Positions 10,244 to 19,263 of a stretch of DNA of 64,000 nucleotides are shown in pieces. Position 1 is the first letter of the stretch; every line of letters begins with the position of its first letter. The stretch lies in the NCBI GenBank assembly GCA_028456385.1, contig JALNQF010000035.1, forward strand, positions 241,199 through 305,198, written 5' to 3'. The translations under genes and the position numbers were made by a program. The notes beneath the pieces are model-generated. The model searched no databases. It was not told the origin of the DNA and saw nothing but the letters and a program-made list of their open reading frames with translations. This DNA comes from Ophiosphaerella korrae (lineage: Eukaryota > Ascomycota > Dothideomycetes > Pleosporales > Phaeosphaeriaceae).

Positions 10244-10507
10244 ATGTGTCGATACACTACCGCAGATATTATTTACGTGCAATGTCAAAGACCAACTCAA
10301 CATAAGATCACAAAACGTCTTTACCAGAGGTGCCAAGATTCTCCCAAGCCTGGACCACGATGCGAGAACTCTACATATGATGCAACTCTTGGTGCACACC
10401 TACCTTCTACCCGAAACGCGCCGTGTAAATTTTGTCGGGACTCAGGTGCATCAGTTGGAGACGCGCGTTATGAGGATGTAAGCTGTTTACGACTCGTGTA
10501 TAATTAA
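10244..10507 (+). CDS. Small Cys-containing hypothetical protein (tentative)
   Basis: An 87-aa ORF starting MCRYTTADIIYVQC, with further cysteines in RCQDSPKPGPRCEN and APCKFCRDSG. The pattern of an N-terminal MC, an aromatic/Cys motif, then C(x)nC and a CxxC resembles short Cys-rich proteins scattered through Dothideomycete genomes, but this is recognition of style, not a domain match. It is flanked by transposon debris and may be a fragment. There is no signal peptide. It ends beside a (GATT)n repeat. Confidence 0.4.
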   Translation: MCRYTTADIIYVQCQRPTQHKITKRLYQRCQDSPKPGPRCENSTYDATLGAHLPSTRNAPCKFCRDSGASVGDARYEDVSCLRLVYN

Positions 10508-10522
10508 TTGATTGATTGATTG
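10507..10522 (+). repeat. (GATT)n simple repeat
   Basis: About four tandem ATTG/GATT units directly after the small ORF. Confidence 0.8.
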
Positions 10523-10678
10523 TATAATAGCATGATCTTATGGTATAGCGCTCAAAGGTGCTATAGTTGAGGCATCGCCACAAAAATGAGGTGATAGTGC
10601 ATACCACTCGAGGGGATAGAGCTGGACTCCGTAGTGGATAAAACAATAATATTACAGACTAATGTAAGGTGCTATAAC

Positions 10679-11410
10679 TCAATTATAACTTTGTTCCTGA
10701 ATCCACTTAAGTTCTTCAAGAACTTCGCGCATAGAATTAAGAGTACCCTGCCAACAACCCTGAATCAAATTACCCAACGGTATATTTTCAAACCCTGGGA
10801 ATTGATTCCTAGAATACAGTTGTTTGACGCGTAATATGGAATTGTCAAATTTCAAAAGCTCCTCGTATGGTTGCTTACCTGTTATAACTTCGTAAATCGC
10901 ACAGCCGAAAGCAAAGATATTAGTCTTTCGGCTTATCACCGACGATCCCTTGTAACTGAACCACTCATAGCATGCTCCTGCTTCTTCTCCATCAATGCTG
11001 CAGCCTTCAAAGTCAATAATCTTCAAATGCTCCTGAACCAGTATCCAATTATTACATCCAACATCAGCATGAATTATTTTGTTATCATGCATATATTGCG
11101 TTCCCTCTGCAGCTTCCCGTAGCCAGCAAATTTTTGTATCTAAAGGGATCTTGTCTGGTTCGCTTGCCCGAATTACCGTCCGAAGCGACTGCCCGCGCTC
11201 AAGAACAAGGCCGTCACTTGTTGCACCAAAACATTTTATAATGTTTTTATGAGATCCTAGACGTTTGAATGCTCGACGCTCGACATCGATTCCCCTGTCG
11301 TAATAGGTCTTCAAAATTCTGTTATCATCAATCGTATAAATGATTCCTGATCCACCTGCTGCAAGGAATGATTGGGGCTGGATATGCTCCTTTATTATCT
11401 CTTGGGCCAT
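10679..11410 (-). CDS. Small protein kinase with atypical catalytic motifs
   Basis: A single-exon 243-aa kinase-fold protein with no extra domain. In order: glycine-loop-like AAGGSGIIY (about 17-25), beta-3 lysine in RILKTYY, a possible alpha-C glutamate in VERRAFKRL, catalytic loop HADVGCNNWIL (His-Ala-Asp instead of HRD, with the loop Asp and Asn kept), metal-binding DFEG instead of DFG, and an activation/F-helix segment SRKTNIFAFGCAIYEV with Asn where DxxxFG is usual. Lys, both Asp and the loop Asn are present, so activity is possible. The non-RD loop and short length fit fungal lineage-expanded kinases. It lies between transposon remnants and the segmental duplication, in a visibly accessory patch. 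Substrate and role are unknown. Confidence 0.85.
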   Translation of the reverse strand: MAQEIIKEHIQPQSFLAAGGSGIIYTIDDNRILKTYYDRGIDVERRAFKRLGSHKNIIKCFGATSDGLVLERGQSLRTVIRASEPDKIPLDTKICWLREAAEGTQYMHDNKIIHADVGCNNWILVQEHLKIIDFEGCSIDGEEAGACYEWFSYKGSSVISRKTNIFAFGCAIYEVITGKQPYEELLKFDNSILRVKQLYSRNQFPGFENIPLGNLIQGCWQGTLNSMREVLEELKWIQEQSYN

Positions 11411-12379
11411 AGTCCCATTTCGCTTATGTTTGGGAATAAGGAGGCGTGGTCAAGGGCGCGAGTCCTCTGGTGTGAGGCGTAGTTGAGGCGTCGTGATCTG
11501 CGGCTTTGGGATGGATAGGTAAGTAGGAGGAGGAGCTTTTGAGGACGGTAAGATTCAAGCGAGAGCAGTAGCTGTTCGTTTTCGTTCGTGAGAATGAATG
11601 AAAAGTCGGTCGGTCGGTTTATGGAGTCAGGCCTCCTCGAATCGGCCCCGATCGTCGCCGTGCGTCGTCCACACCGGTTGTGGTGACCTGAGGGTAACTC
11701 AGCCTAGCCTGGCGCCTCGGCAAAACATACAGCTGGGTCACCAGGTTTCGTCGCTAGTGCATATGCCTGTTCATGTCGCCAATAGAAGTTGTTAGGGTAC
11801 TTGACAAAAATAGGGCGTTATTAGCCTGCGTAATAGATTATGTTTCTAATGATTGAAGCTGTTCCTTCAAATGAACACACGTGACTATTTCATCCGTTCG
11901 CACAGCCACAAGCTTGGCTTACTGGATGAAATATGTAAATTACGCCAGAATGATTATGTACGACAGGCGAGATCACCTTTCGCTAGCCACGATTGGGAAC
12001 TGCTCTGTTCGGAAGTACCGACCGGTGTTGGCCAGCTTGCATGAATTTGCGCGCGATAGCAGCTATAGGGCTGATAATGACTCGTAATAGGGCTTCAATG
12101 CTCCGATATGGCACTTTGATGTGTATTGTACATGGTAAGAGCTTGATAGCGGTGCTGTAGTGAAGGGGCATTGTTTCTCCATAAAAGAAGCCTCCAAGCG
12201 GATTCGGCGTGAAGGCGGCGATGCGCGTGTAATTTTTAATTTGATAGCGTTTTATATGTTTGGAATAAGCTACAGTACATTACTTATATGGAATTAGAAC
12301 GGCTATTAGCGTGTGCACAGAATTTGAATTGTTTGAAGTTCAAGTACTACTCAGATTTCTCGGTGTAGGGTGACGTTAT
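11411..12379. other. Intergenic region
   Basis: 969 nt between the kinase start and the segmental duplication. It has short ORFs without motifs and a tiny (GGTC)n stretch near 11605. I see no gene. Confidence 0.45.
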
Positions 12380-12456
12380 ATTTGATTCAAGAAAATTTTT
12401 GCATTTAAGGGGTACGAGATTCTGGATTGTTCCCACCAATACAACCACGATGAGCT

Positions 12457-13448
12457 TTAGGCGTCTCGTACATTGAAGAGTCTCAAAAGTTGGAGCAAGT
12501 TCATGACCCGCTTGTCATCTTCTGCTTCCATCAAATATTCAATTATTCCATTCAACCACTGTATCTGCCCTTCCAAAAGCTCGATATTGCCATGGGCTTT
12601 CTCAATTTTTACTTTGTAATCGTGTTTGCGGATTTTTTGAGAGTTAAGGTCATGGACCTGTGAATACAATTTGATAAGGTGAGATCGTAAGGCGACACGG
12701 CGCTCGCGACATTCTGTACTGAGGTGACAGATATTTTTATTAAAGCGTTCCGAAGTGATGTCATCCGTCAATTCCTCTGCACCCATGGCTTCTTTATACG
12801 CTGTGATCACTTTGCTGAGAATGTTCACCACGTCGTCCACTTTTACGTACATTTTTTCAGCGGCATCCTGAAGCCCCCCCTGGCCCTCTTGCATAAATTC
12901 GATGTACATCTCCAAGTCTCTGTTATGGGACTTTGCACGTGCGAGCCGCTTCTTCAACTGTGATTTGCTTGGGTTCTCCACTCGTGTGGCAGCCAGCTCG
13001 TCAGTTTTCTGGGTCAAGCGATTCTGAAGCTGCGTCACTTCCTCCTCTTTTAACAAGAGATTCTTTCTCAGAGTTTCAATCTCGTCGTTCTTTACGCGTT
13101 CGCACAGCAAATCTCTTTCATACTACATTTATCAGCTCCCGAGCGCGAAATGGCAACTGCAAAGTCCTACCTGCCACTTGCAGACTGCATTCCTCTCTAG
13201 CAACATTTTCATCTCATGAGCATGTGTCTTTTTAAGCTCCTGCATTTCATGCTCGTAGGACTGCACCTGTTTTTGCGTACGGATGCAGCGAGCCTGACCG
13301 AGGCCTTTCATAGCTTTCATAATATTGGAAACATCATCCATCAACTCCAGCTCCTCCTATTCATGCGTAAGCCTAGAACCTAAAAAGTTGGTGCTTATTC
13401 TAATGGTCTCACCTGTTCGGCCCGTACTAGGTCGCGGCACAGCTCCAT
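12457..13448 (-). CDS. Coiled-coil hypothetical protein A (tandem paralogue)
   Basis: Predicted 295 aa from three exons on the minus strand: 13413-13448, 13171-13356 and 12457-13122. The start MELCRDLVRAEQ was chosen because the paralogue at 14796-15739 has the same 12-codon first exon and the same 62-codon second exon. Most of the protein is heptad-like and charged (MQELKKTHAHEMKMLLERN, EEEVTQLQNRLTQKTDELA, LKKRLARAKSHNRDLEMYI), predicting long coiled coils. No catalytic or membrane feature is seen. It shares the N-terminal half clearly with paralogue B; the C-terminal half has diverged. Function is unknown; a structural or scaffold role is only a guess. Confidence 0.75.
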
Positions 13449-13834
13449 TGTTCTTTTGCTGGCCGCAAGTGGGCTGTGGACAGGATGTTAGGGTGCGGGT
13501 TAGAAGATGAAGATGCGATTCTAGTGAAACCAGAGGTGAAAGAGTAGCGTGAGTTGATCACGTGCTGGCAGATTGCACTTTGCGATACCTAAACAAAATA
13601 GGCTAGTAGCTTATAAATGACCAAAGCAAACGGGGCTCGGAGGGCTAGCGGTCGAAGCATAACGCGAAAGCTACGATACATAATCAAGCAAGCTGAGACG
13701 AACGAACAGTGCCACGAAGAGCGCAATATAGACAGAAAATGATTGAATAACCAACCGTATCTATATCTACCAAAGTAACTGCTCTATCATCATCCCAAAA
13801 TCCACACAAATTCTCGTCCCTAGACTGAAATACC

Positions 13835-13958
13835 TCACCGCCCCTCCCCCTTTCTTCTTCCTCAAATACGCCGAACTCTGCTCCATATGACTAACAAAAA
13901 AGCACCTCTCGCCGTCGCTCCTCTAAACCAACACGCCTAACGCCCCTGCATACCCCAG
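13835..13958 (-). pseudogene. Truncated duplicate of the TFB2 3' end
   Basis: Read on the minus strand, this segment encodes WRSDGERCFFVSHMEQ and AYLRKKK, nearly identical to the last 30 residues of the intact TFB2 at 16251-17768. A 2-bp deletion shifts the frame before the original stop, and no upstream TFB2 sequence follows beyond 13958. It is a by-product of the segmental duplication and not a gene. Confidence 0.85.
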
Positions 13959-14626
13959 GAATTTGTCTTTACAATACTTATTTTTCATCAGAAGTTTATA
14001 AAGCCACCAAAGACTACTAATCATGCAAAAAGCCTGGGGATTGAGAAATGGTGTGGTCTACAAAATGACGGCGACGATCAGTGGGATTTTGGGCAGACAT
14101 TAGCCTTGACGCTACTTTTGCAACCGGTTCTATCTGTCCTCGGAATCTATATCGGTAAGGTAAACGTAACTCGAAAATCGACGCACGACTCACAATGTCA
14201 CAGAACAAAGGCGCAAAGATAATCGACACCGACCAATTGACAAAGAAATGAACGGAGAAGAAGAAGAAGAAGAAGAAGAAGAAGAAGAAGAAGGAGGAGG
14301 AGGAGGAGGAGGAGGACTGCTCGAATCGCACTACACGTAGGATAAAGCCTCATATAGGCGACCTCCTTACTCGACTGCTCCTAGAGAGTAATTAAAGCGT
14401 TGCCATTTTATTAGCACAAGTGTTATCTTCCCGTAGTATTAAGCGAAGTAAGCAAATACCATCAGGCCTGCAAAAGCGAGGAATACCGAGACTGATATAT
14501 ATCCGTGGTAACATAAGGACTATGGGGTTATAGAATTTAAGTGCTTGATTCTAAGCACAACTACCCCTACTTAGTCACATGAACGAGTTTGAAAACTCAC
14601 CGAATAAGCTAGTACGTATGGTACCA
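13959..14626. other. Spacer between duplicated segments
   Basis: 668 nt of unique sequence with a GAA/GGA microsatellite at 14257-14316. No gene was recognised. Confidence 0.5.
14257..14316 (+). repeat. (GAA)n-(GGA)n compound microsatellite
   Basis: About twelve GAA triplets (14257-14293) run straight into about eight GGA triplets (14293-14316). Confidence 0.9.
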
Positions 14627-16376
14627 GATTCAGGCCATTTTTGCATCCAAAGAGTATGAGATGCTGGTTTGGCCGTCTCTAGGAATTCCCGTACGTGGCA
14701 GATATCCGACCGATAGAACCTATGCTTGACCCGCTTGCCATGGTAATACTTCTACCCTCCCAGCTTGCTCCATCCTGCCTGTATCAAACTTTCCATTATC
14801 CAATCCGATCCAACCACTCCAATTGTTCTTCTAATTCTTCAATCTTACCGACAGTCTTCATGATCTCCATGGTGGTTCCGGAACCAGGGCGACGACCAAG
14901 TCTCAAATTCGCGAGCTGTAAGTAAAACGCCTGGAGCTGTTTCAAATTCGCGAGTTGTAAACGAAGTTCCTGGAGCTTTTGCTCTATCGGCACGCGGCAC
15001 TTGTGGCATTCTGCCCTGATCTGACATATCTTTTCATAGTGGCGTTTGAACATGTCTTCATCTGACGAGTTTTGTGCATCCGCAGCTTCTTTTGGGGCTG
15101 TGGCTTCGCCGTTGGGAATTCCACCCCTTTTGTCTGCTCTTGCGGTCGCTCTTGGATCAGCGTCATCTGTGATCTCTTCATCGATGTCGTCTTCGATAAG
15201 GGCTTCCAGACGCTTGGCCAACCTCTTCTGGTCTGCGAGGTGCTTCCTCAATTCTATTTTATTGGGATTCTTTGCTAGCGCCGCAGCCAGCTCATGCGAC
15301 TGTTCCAATAGACGATCCTCAAGTAACGTCACTTCTTCCTCCTTTGAGGCGAGATTCTTTTTGAGGATTTTAATTTCGCTGTCCTTCTCTTCGAGGATGT
15401 CATATTGCTGGGGTCATATTTATCAGCTTCTATTCAGAAAGTTACAAGCGAAATGACTGACCTTGTTGAATTCCGCTGCGATATTTGCTCCTAGCTCACT
15501 CATCTCAGAAGCGTGCGTCCTTTCAAGGTTTTGCATCTCATCGTCATGCGACTGCGCTCGCGCTAGGATATTGTTCCAGCGAGTTCTCCCGAGGTCCTTC
15601 ATGGCGTTGACGAGGTTCGAAACATCATCCAACAACTTCAACTCCTCCTGTTCACGAGTAAGCCTGGAGATCAAAACTAGTGCTCCATTGCCAATGATCC
15701 TACCTGCTCTGCTTGCATTACTTCGCTGTGCAGGTCCATTTTTGTTTTGCTGACTAGAATAAGTTGCAGATGTGATGCTAAAGCCAGTGTTAGAGAGTGA
15801 GATTTTGGCGAGACCAGAGGTGAAAGAGTAGCGGGAGTTGATTACGTGCTGGCTTGCGATACCGAATTAAGATAGGCTAGTAGCTTATACATGACCAAAA
15901 GCAAACGGGCCTCTGGAGGGCTAGCAGCTTGAGCAAACCATGAAGGATGCTGAAGCTGTGTTAAAAACTTGAGAGTTACACGACAATTATGCGAGCTGGA
16001 ATGAGCGAACAATGGCACACAGAATGTAATCTAAACAAAGAGCCATGATGATTAGATGACCAACCGTATCTATCTCTACTGAAGCAACTACAGCACCGTC
16101 CGCCCAAGTAACACCTTGATTCCCCAAAAAAATAACCTTGCGCCTAACCCAAAATTCACCCAAATGCTCATCTCCTAACTAAAATACCTCACTCGCCAAA
16201 AAATGTTCTAACTACATCTCTGACCCAAAAACGCCTAGCTATGAAATGCTTCACCGCCCCTTCCCCTCCTTCTTCTTCCTCAAATACGCCGAAATTTGCT
16301 CGACATGACTAACAAAAAAGCACCTCTCGCCGTCGCTCCTCCAAACCAACACGCCCAAGGCCTCCGCATAGCCCAG
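14627..16376. repeat. Segmental duplication, copy 2 (coiled-coil gene B + flank + native TFB2 3' end)
   Basis: Partner of 12380-13958 in the same orientation. It includes the complete paralogue B, a longer version of the intergenic flank (extra sequence at about 16100-16240) and the real 3' end of TFB2. Similarity stops inside the TFB2 coding region at about 16376. Confidence 0.85.
14796..15739 (-). CDS. Coiled-coil hypothetical protein B (tandem paralogue)
   Basis: Predicted 277 aa from three minus-strand exons: 15704-15739, 15462-15647 and 14796-15407. Exon 1 reads MDLHSEVMQAEQ. Exons 1 and 2 have exactly the same lengths (36 and 186 nt) as in paralogue A, which supports both models. Shared blocks are EELxLxDDVSNxxxAMKxLG and NLASKEEEVTLLEDRL. 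The middle has an acidic/low-complexity insert (DDIDEEITDDADPRATARAD), then KICQIRAECHKCRVPIEQKL, matching KNICHLSTECRERRVALRS in A. It is predicted to be mainly coiled coil. The stop lies 3' of EELEEQLEWLDRIG. Function is unknown. It is adjacent to TFB2, tail to head on the same strand. Confidence 0.75.
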
Positions 16377-17768
16377 CACATCTCTATACTCGGCCTCGCT
16401 TCCAAACTCCTTCATAAGATACCCCGGCGTAACCTCGACGCGCTCGCCCTCATACTCCCACAGGCGAATCTGGTCCATAACAGTGGGTGGCAGCGGGGGG
16501 TTCATTTTCTGCATTTGCGGATGCGCGTAGGTGGTTAGGTAGGAGATGATTTGGGCGGAGGTGATGCCCGATTGGACGGCGCGGTGGACGGATTCCTTGG
16601 TGAGTTTTCCGGAGACGAGGTTTGGGAAGCGGTGCTGGAGTTTCGTGAAGAGGGAGAGGATGGCTATTTGGATGAGGGAGTTTGTATAGGCGTAGAGGCG
16701 GTAGTTTGTTTCGATGATGATGAAGCCTTTGTTTTGGGCTTTGGCATCGGGTTTGTCGGAGGTGGTGACGTCGGAGCCGGGGAGGGCGCCGGATTCAGAG
16801 GTGAGGGTTGTGGCGAGGCGGGTGGGGTAGAATGTGCGGGATTCTTTGGAGCTGCGGTATACGATACCCATTGCAGTGAGGTCGTCGAGCATTTGCAGCT
16901 GTGTTTGGGAGAGCGTTGAGGTGGAGTAGTCTTGGCCGAGTTCGAGGGAGCCGAGCATGAAGAGGAAAGAGAGGACTTCGGTTTCGGACATGCCAAGCTG
17001 GTGCAGTTAGCGATGAATCCACCTTGTGTGAACAAACTAATCACCTCATTTACCATCCGCAAGTATACAATGAGCAGATTCCAGACCTGCGCATTCGTCT
17101 CCTGCAGCACAAAACTGAACCCCTCCTTCGTGATCCTCGGAGACCCATGTATCGTCCTGACCAAATCTCCCGCATGCAGCAATTTCTTCGTGCCAGCACC
17201 AACATCCATCTTGACACTACCTGGCGCAAAGCCAGCAGCCCCACTAACCATAAAGAACAAAATGCCCTCCCACTGCGCCCTCGCATGCTGATCTAAAAAC
17301 TCGATGCTCAGCCTCTTCCCACCGCTCTCCGCCTTGGACGCCGGCACACCAAACGAACGGTGCGTGCCAGACCCCTCAATAGCCTGGCGCAGGCTCCGCT
17401 GGAAGCCCGCAGAAAGCGAGTACGACACACTCCGGTCGTCCTCTCGCTTCGAAGTAATAATATGCAGCCGGTCGAGGATAGACAGCGCCTGTTCCCGCTC
17501 CTTGCGCGCAGACGGCTTGAACCAGGCCTCGAGGTCGGCGGCGGGGAAGGACGAGGGCATGTAGAGCATCGCCATGACGATCGACTTTGCTGCACAATCC
17601 ACGATTAACTATAGCCAAGCAAGCCTGGGGAATCAACGCACCAAGATGCGGCAGCATGCACCGAAACACCGCAAGCACCGTCGACGGCGCTTCATACAGC
17701 TTCCGGTGCGTCTGCAGCGGGAGGCCCTGTAGATATTCGAGGGCCTGGACAGAGGATGACGCCGACAT
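16251..17768 (-). CDS. TFB2: TFIIH subunit 4 (Tfb2/p52)
   Basis: Predicted 472-aa subunit of the TFIIH core, needed for transcription initiation and nucleotide excision repair; in the family it anchors and stimulates the XPB/Ssl2 helicase. Exons on the minus strand: 17642-17768, 17045-17589, 16251-16997. The start gives MSASSSVQALEYLQGLP. The first junction restores LPHLAKSIVMAML, a conserved p52 segment; using the nearer AG sites would break the frame. NLLIVYLRMVNE and SETEVLSFLFMLGSLELGQDY flank the second intron, followed by TNSLIQIAILSLF and HPQMQKMNPPLPPTVMDQIRLWE, typical of the C-terminal domain that binds XPB and p8. Length fits the family. The divergent neighbour is the thioesterase at 18049. 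Its 3' end was copied into the upstream duplication. Confidence 0.95.
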
Positions 17769-18048
17769 CGTGGTAGATGTGGGTTTGGCGGTTGGCCGAC
17801 TACCGCATTATCATGTTCGGGATATAGGTAGTGCACAGGCGGGGCGGGGCGCGTGTGGCACGTTGGAGAGGCGTGGTCGTCAAGGTAAAAGAAAGTTGAG
17901 CGCCAACCTAGAGGTCAATGACGCGCCAAGGCAGCGGAGCAAGGTCCCACTATTCCGCTCCGCCATGGGCCAGTGCCGCGGTGGTGCAGCCATCTACCGA
18001 GCGGAACATGGACGTCACTCCTCCCACGATACAGCAACTGTTGAGAAG
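17769..18048. promoter_or_regulatory. Divergent promoter, TFB2 / thioesterase
   Basis: 280 nt separate the two start codons of head-to-head genes, so the promoters must overlap or share this space. No specific factor site is claimed. Confidence 0.5.
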
Positions 18049-18879
18049 ATGCCGGCTTTGAAATTCGTTCGCTCTGTACGGCTTGCCACTCGAACTGGTT
18101 CCTTCCGTACGAACTCGCTTTAACCAATTGTAGGTATGGGAGTCCTTCCGAGCCAATTCTGGCCTGGAACCTAGGTATGTTGATCCTCGGCTACATATAA
18201 ACACAGCTGGCTGACTGGCTTCAGGTTGTTGGATGGCGTAAGTGAGCCGACGGCCCAGTCTCACTGCTATCGTAGATCAGTTAGCTTTACTAACCAAACC
18301 ACAGCTCCGGGTCACCTCCGCAGTCCCAGGCCGTGTCAAGTTTGAGCTCGCCATCCAGAAAGAGCATACGGTCCGTCCACATAATCTTGCATCCCCTTAT
18401 CGTACTTACGTATGACAAGAATCGGCTGAACATCTTACACGGCGGCACAATTGCAAGCATGGGTATTTCCTTTTTCCATTGTCATCATGAAACCATGACC
18501 ATCAAGAACCTAATCATGCTGATCGCCCATAGTTGACCTCGGGGGATCCCTTGCTGTCGCCTCCCGCGGCCTCTTCGCAACAGGTGTATCCACCGACCTG
18601 AACGTAACTTATCTCTCATCAGGCGGCAAAATTGGCGATCTGATCAAAGCCGAAGTGACTTGCGACAAATGTACCCTCCTTCACCACCTCAATCCATTAT
18701 CTTGATTAGTAACAAATACAGTTGGCAAAACGTTGGCTTTTACCTCGATTAATTTCACAAATAGCAACGGCGATGTATTTGCAAGAGGTAGTCACACAAA
18801 GTACGTGGCACTGGCGTGGAAAGACGAAAACAACATCGTCGAAGAGCTGTCACCGAAGAAGGGTGAGAAGAAGGAGTAA
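18049..18879 (+). CDS. Hot-dog fold acyl-CoA thioesterase (ACOT13/Them2-like)
   Basis: Predicted 161-aa PaaI-type thioesterase hydrolysing acyl-CoA to free acid and CoA. No long ORF reveals it: seven exons (18049-18075, 18134-18174, 18225-18237, 18305-18370, 18420-18462, 18533-18670, 18722-18879), all GT-AG and frame-consistent. Assembled landmarks: MPALKFVRS, VWESFRANSGLEPRLLDG, VTSAVPGRVKFELAI, HGGTIASMVDLGG, GVSTDLNVTYLSSG, FGKTLAFTSINF, ARGSHTKYVALAW. Asn50, His56-Gly57, Asp65 and Ser83 fall at the same positions as the active-site residues reported for human ACOT13/Them2, strong support for the model. There is no obvious targeting signal. The 13-nt third exon (LLDG) is needed to keep frame. 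It is divergent from TFB2. Confidence 0.9.
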
Positions 18880-19263
18880 GCTTTTGAATTGAATGAAAAC
18901 ATGATGCTTTGGCTGGTGTTTGTTCATATTATATCAGGGCACGTCCTGTTAATATCACATCCATCCAGGTGTATCGCCAATGCTTCCATGCCTGCGTGTC
19001 TTCTAGCCAGCGATGTGGCAGCCAGCCCCCTCGGCAGAACAATTGACCGTCGACTCAAAATATCATAGTATGATACCAGAAACACCATTCCATACCGTGG
19101 CAGATCATCCCTCATTTCCGTCATCATTTCGTACATGTCGTCCCTCATACCGAATAATTGGTCCTCCTTCCTCCAGTGCCTCTCTACTTGCACCGGATTC
19201 TCTTTGGAAAGAGAACAGAGAAGCTGATAGAAAACATCATATTACGGACACATGCTTGCATGT
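18880..19263. other. Convergent intergenic region
   Basis: 384 nt between the thioesterase stop and the stop of the minus-strand disordered protein. No features beyond 3' UTR-like AT-rich stretches. Confidence 0.5.

Larger units (their letters stand above)
12380..13958. repeat. Segmental duplication, copy 1 (coiled-coil gene A + flank + TFB2 3' scrap)
   Basis: Direct-orientation partner of 14627-16376. The left edge matches at TTTTTGCATT (12393 region versus 14637 region). The promoter-side flank is shared (AGGTGAAAGAGTAGCG at about 13533 and 15821). The right part duplicates the last codons of TFB2, including a run of 36 identical bases. Similarity ends at CCCAG (13958/16376). Copy 2 adjoins the intact TFB2 gene and is therefore the likely source. 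Confidence 0.85.

Noticed and set aside
4729..11410. Biosynthetic or catabolic cluster around the dioxygenase
   Set aside because: Neighbours are a zinc-module protein, a secreted repeat protein, transposon remnants and a kinase; no pathway partners.
16551..16919. Gly-rich plus-strand ORF
   Set aside because: Antisense to TFB2 exon 3; composition is that of a shadow frame.
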